Source: Macrobrachium rosenbergii
Lineage: Eukaryota; Arthropoda; Malacostraca; Decapoda; Palaemonidae
Assembly: GCF_040412425.1 (NCBI RefSeq)
Contig: NC_089743.1
Coordinates: 81,602,471 to 81,666,470, forward strand
DNA: 64,000 bases
Direction of reading: 5' to 3'
Each line of letters begins with the position of its first letter. Position 1 is the first letter of the stretch. The position numbers and the translations under genes were made by a program. Of this stretch, positions 62,927-64,000 are shown in pieces. The notes beneath the pieces were generated by a model. That model was given only the letters and a program-made list of their open reading frames with translations, did not search any database and had not been told where the DNA came from.

Positions 62927-64000
62927 ATTACTGTGCTGCCAGACACCTTTAGCTAGGTATAACTGTGCTGTCTGTCCCATTTATCCAGGGATTACTGTGC
63001 TGTCAGCCTCTTTAACCAGGTATTACTGCGCTGCCTGTCCCTTCTAACCAGGTATTACTGTTTTGCTGTCCCTTTTATATAGGTATTACTGTGTTGTCTG
63101 TCACTTTTATCCAGGTATCACTGCAGTGACTGTCCCTTTTATCCATGTGCTACTATGCTGTCTGTCACTTTAACCAGGTATTACTGTGCTGTCTGTCCCT
63201 TTTAACCAGGTATTACTGTGCTGTCTGTCCCTTTTATCCAGGTATTACTGTGCTGTCTGCCCCTTTTAACCAGGTATTACTGTGCTGTCTGTCCCTTTTA
63301 TCCAGGTATTACTGTGCTGTCTGTCCCTTTTAACCAGGTATTAATGTGGTGACTGTCCCTTTTATCCAGGTATTACTTTGCTGTCTGTCCCTTTTATCCA
63401 GGTATTACTGTGCTGTCTGTCCCTTTTAACCAGGTATTACTGTGCTGTCTGTCCCTTTTAACCAGGTATTAATGTGGTGACTGTCCCTTTTATCCAGGTA
63501 TTACTTTGCTGTCTGTCCCTTTTATCCAGGTATTACTGTGCTGTCTGTCCCTTTTATCCAGGTATTACACTGTGTTTCCCTTTTAACCAGGTATTACTGT
63601 GCTGTCTGTCCCTTTTAACTAGGTATTACTGTGCTGTCTGTCCCTTTTATCCAGGTATTACTGTGTAGCTATCCCTTTTATGGAGGTATTGCAGTGGTGA
63701 TTGTCCTTTTATCCAGGTATTACACTGTGTTTCCTTTTAACCAGGTATTACTGTGCTGTCTGTCCCTTTTAACCAGGTATTACTGTGCTGTCTGTCCCTT
63801 TTATCCAGGTATTACTGTGTAGCTATCCCTTTTATGGAGGTATTGCCGTGGTGATTGTCCTTTTTATCCAGGTATTACACTGTGTTTCCCTTTTAACCAG
63901 GTATTACTGTGCTGTCTGTCCCTTTTAACCAGGTATTACTGTGCTGTCTGTCCCATTTATCCAGGTATTACTGTGTAGCTATCCCTTTTATGGAGGTATT
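62927..64000. repeat. 32-bp minisatellite with higher-order units, runs off the window
   Basis: About 33 copies of CCAGGTATTACTGTGCTGTC followed by TGTCCCTTTTAA (or TTAT). Two higher-order periods are visible. A block with the variant TTAATGTGGTGACTG recurs at 128 bp (63341 and 63469). A block with the variants CTGTGTAGCTATCC, TATGGAGGTATTG and TTACACTGTGTTTCC recurs at 153-157 bp (63661, 63814 and 63971). Three tandem units (96 bp) keep reading frame and yield spurious Cys/Leu-rich frames. The right end is outside the window. Confidence 0.95.

Noticed and set aside
63145..63822. Repeated Cys/Leu-rich frames (MLCCLSLLTRYYCAVCPF-type) suggesting a repeat protein
   Set aside because: They are the 32-bp minisatellite read in frame every third unit. 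Frames start and stop where variant units change length, and there is no start context or conserved ends.

Overview
The window reads as nuclear intergenic DNA of a crustacean, most likely a decapod. The reasons are the very high density of long uninterrupted (TA)n and (GA)n/(TC)n tracts, A+T-rich unique DNA, no bacterial or viral gene organisation, and several dispersed tRNA-derived SINEs. I recall the 3' body of the main SINE from decapod, particularly palaemonid-type, sequences. The decapod placement is inference; no homology search was possible.

Gene content is very low. Only one coding segment is supported: a probable first coding exon on the minus strand (17356-17562). It has a good start context and a plausible splice donor, and encodes about 68 residues rich in Gly/Ala/His. 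It resembles the N-terminus of a regulatory protein, but I cannot name it. Upstream of it on the minus strand (about 17563-21000) lies the only long stretch that is CpG/GC-rich and almost free of microsatellites, a good candidate for its 5' UTR and promoter. Nearly all other open frames are reading frames through (TA)n, (GA)n, (CA)n or minisatellites.

Layout: 0-2 kb simple repeats; 2.0-2.8 kb a 28-bp minisatellite; 3.9-4.1 kb a palindrome around (TA)n; 5.8-6.2 kb a minisatellite with a 76-bp dimeric period; 9.6-11.0 kb a minisatellite/(GA)n compound laid out as a large inverted repeat; 14.95-16.68 kb a 70-bp satellite; 17.3-21 kb the exon and GC-rich region; 23.0-26.7 kb a cluster of inverted-repeat (foldback/MITE-like) elements plus a SINE; 26.8-27.5 kb a degenerate minisatellite; 28.4 kb a SINE; 30-38 kb mostly (TA)n and compound microsatellites; 40.7-41.1 kb another palindrome around (TA)n; 41.7-43.1 kb two SINEs; 47.0-49.3 kb an old tandem segmental duplication; 49.4 kb a SINE; 53.7 and 50.3 kb a second dispersed family; 56.0 kb a 20-bp SINE remnant with target-site duplications; 56.7 and 61.4 kb two copies of another dispersed family; 57.7-58.2 kb a long tRNA-derived SINE with a (GAA)n tail; 60.3 kb a SINE; 62.9 kb to the window end a 32-bp minisatellite with higher-order structure that runs off the edge.

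The SINEs are the best-supported mobile elements: five insertions, including the 20-bp remnant, have target-site duplications readable in the sequence. Copies of the main SINE share one body but carry at least two different tRNA-like heads. I see no convincing new multi-gene biological system. The notable material is structural: nested palindromic elements, (TA)n tracts at the centre of inverted repeats, and SINE head exchange.
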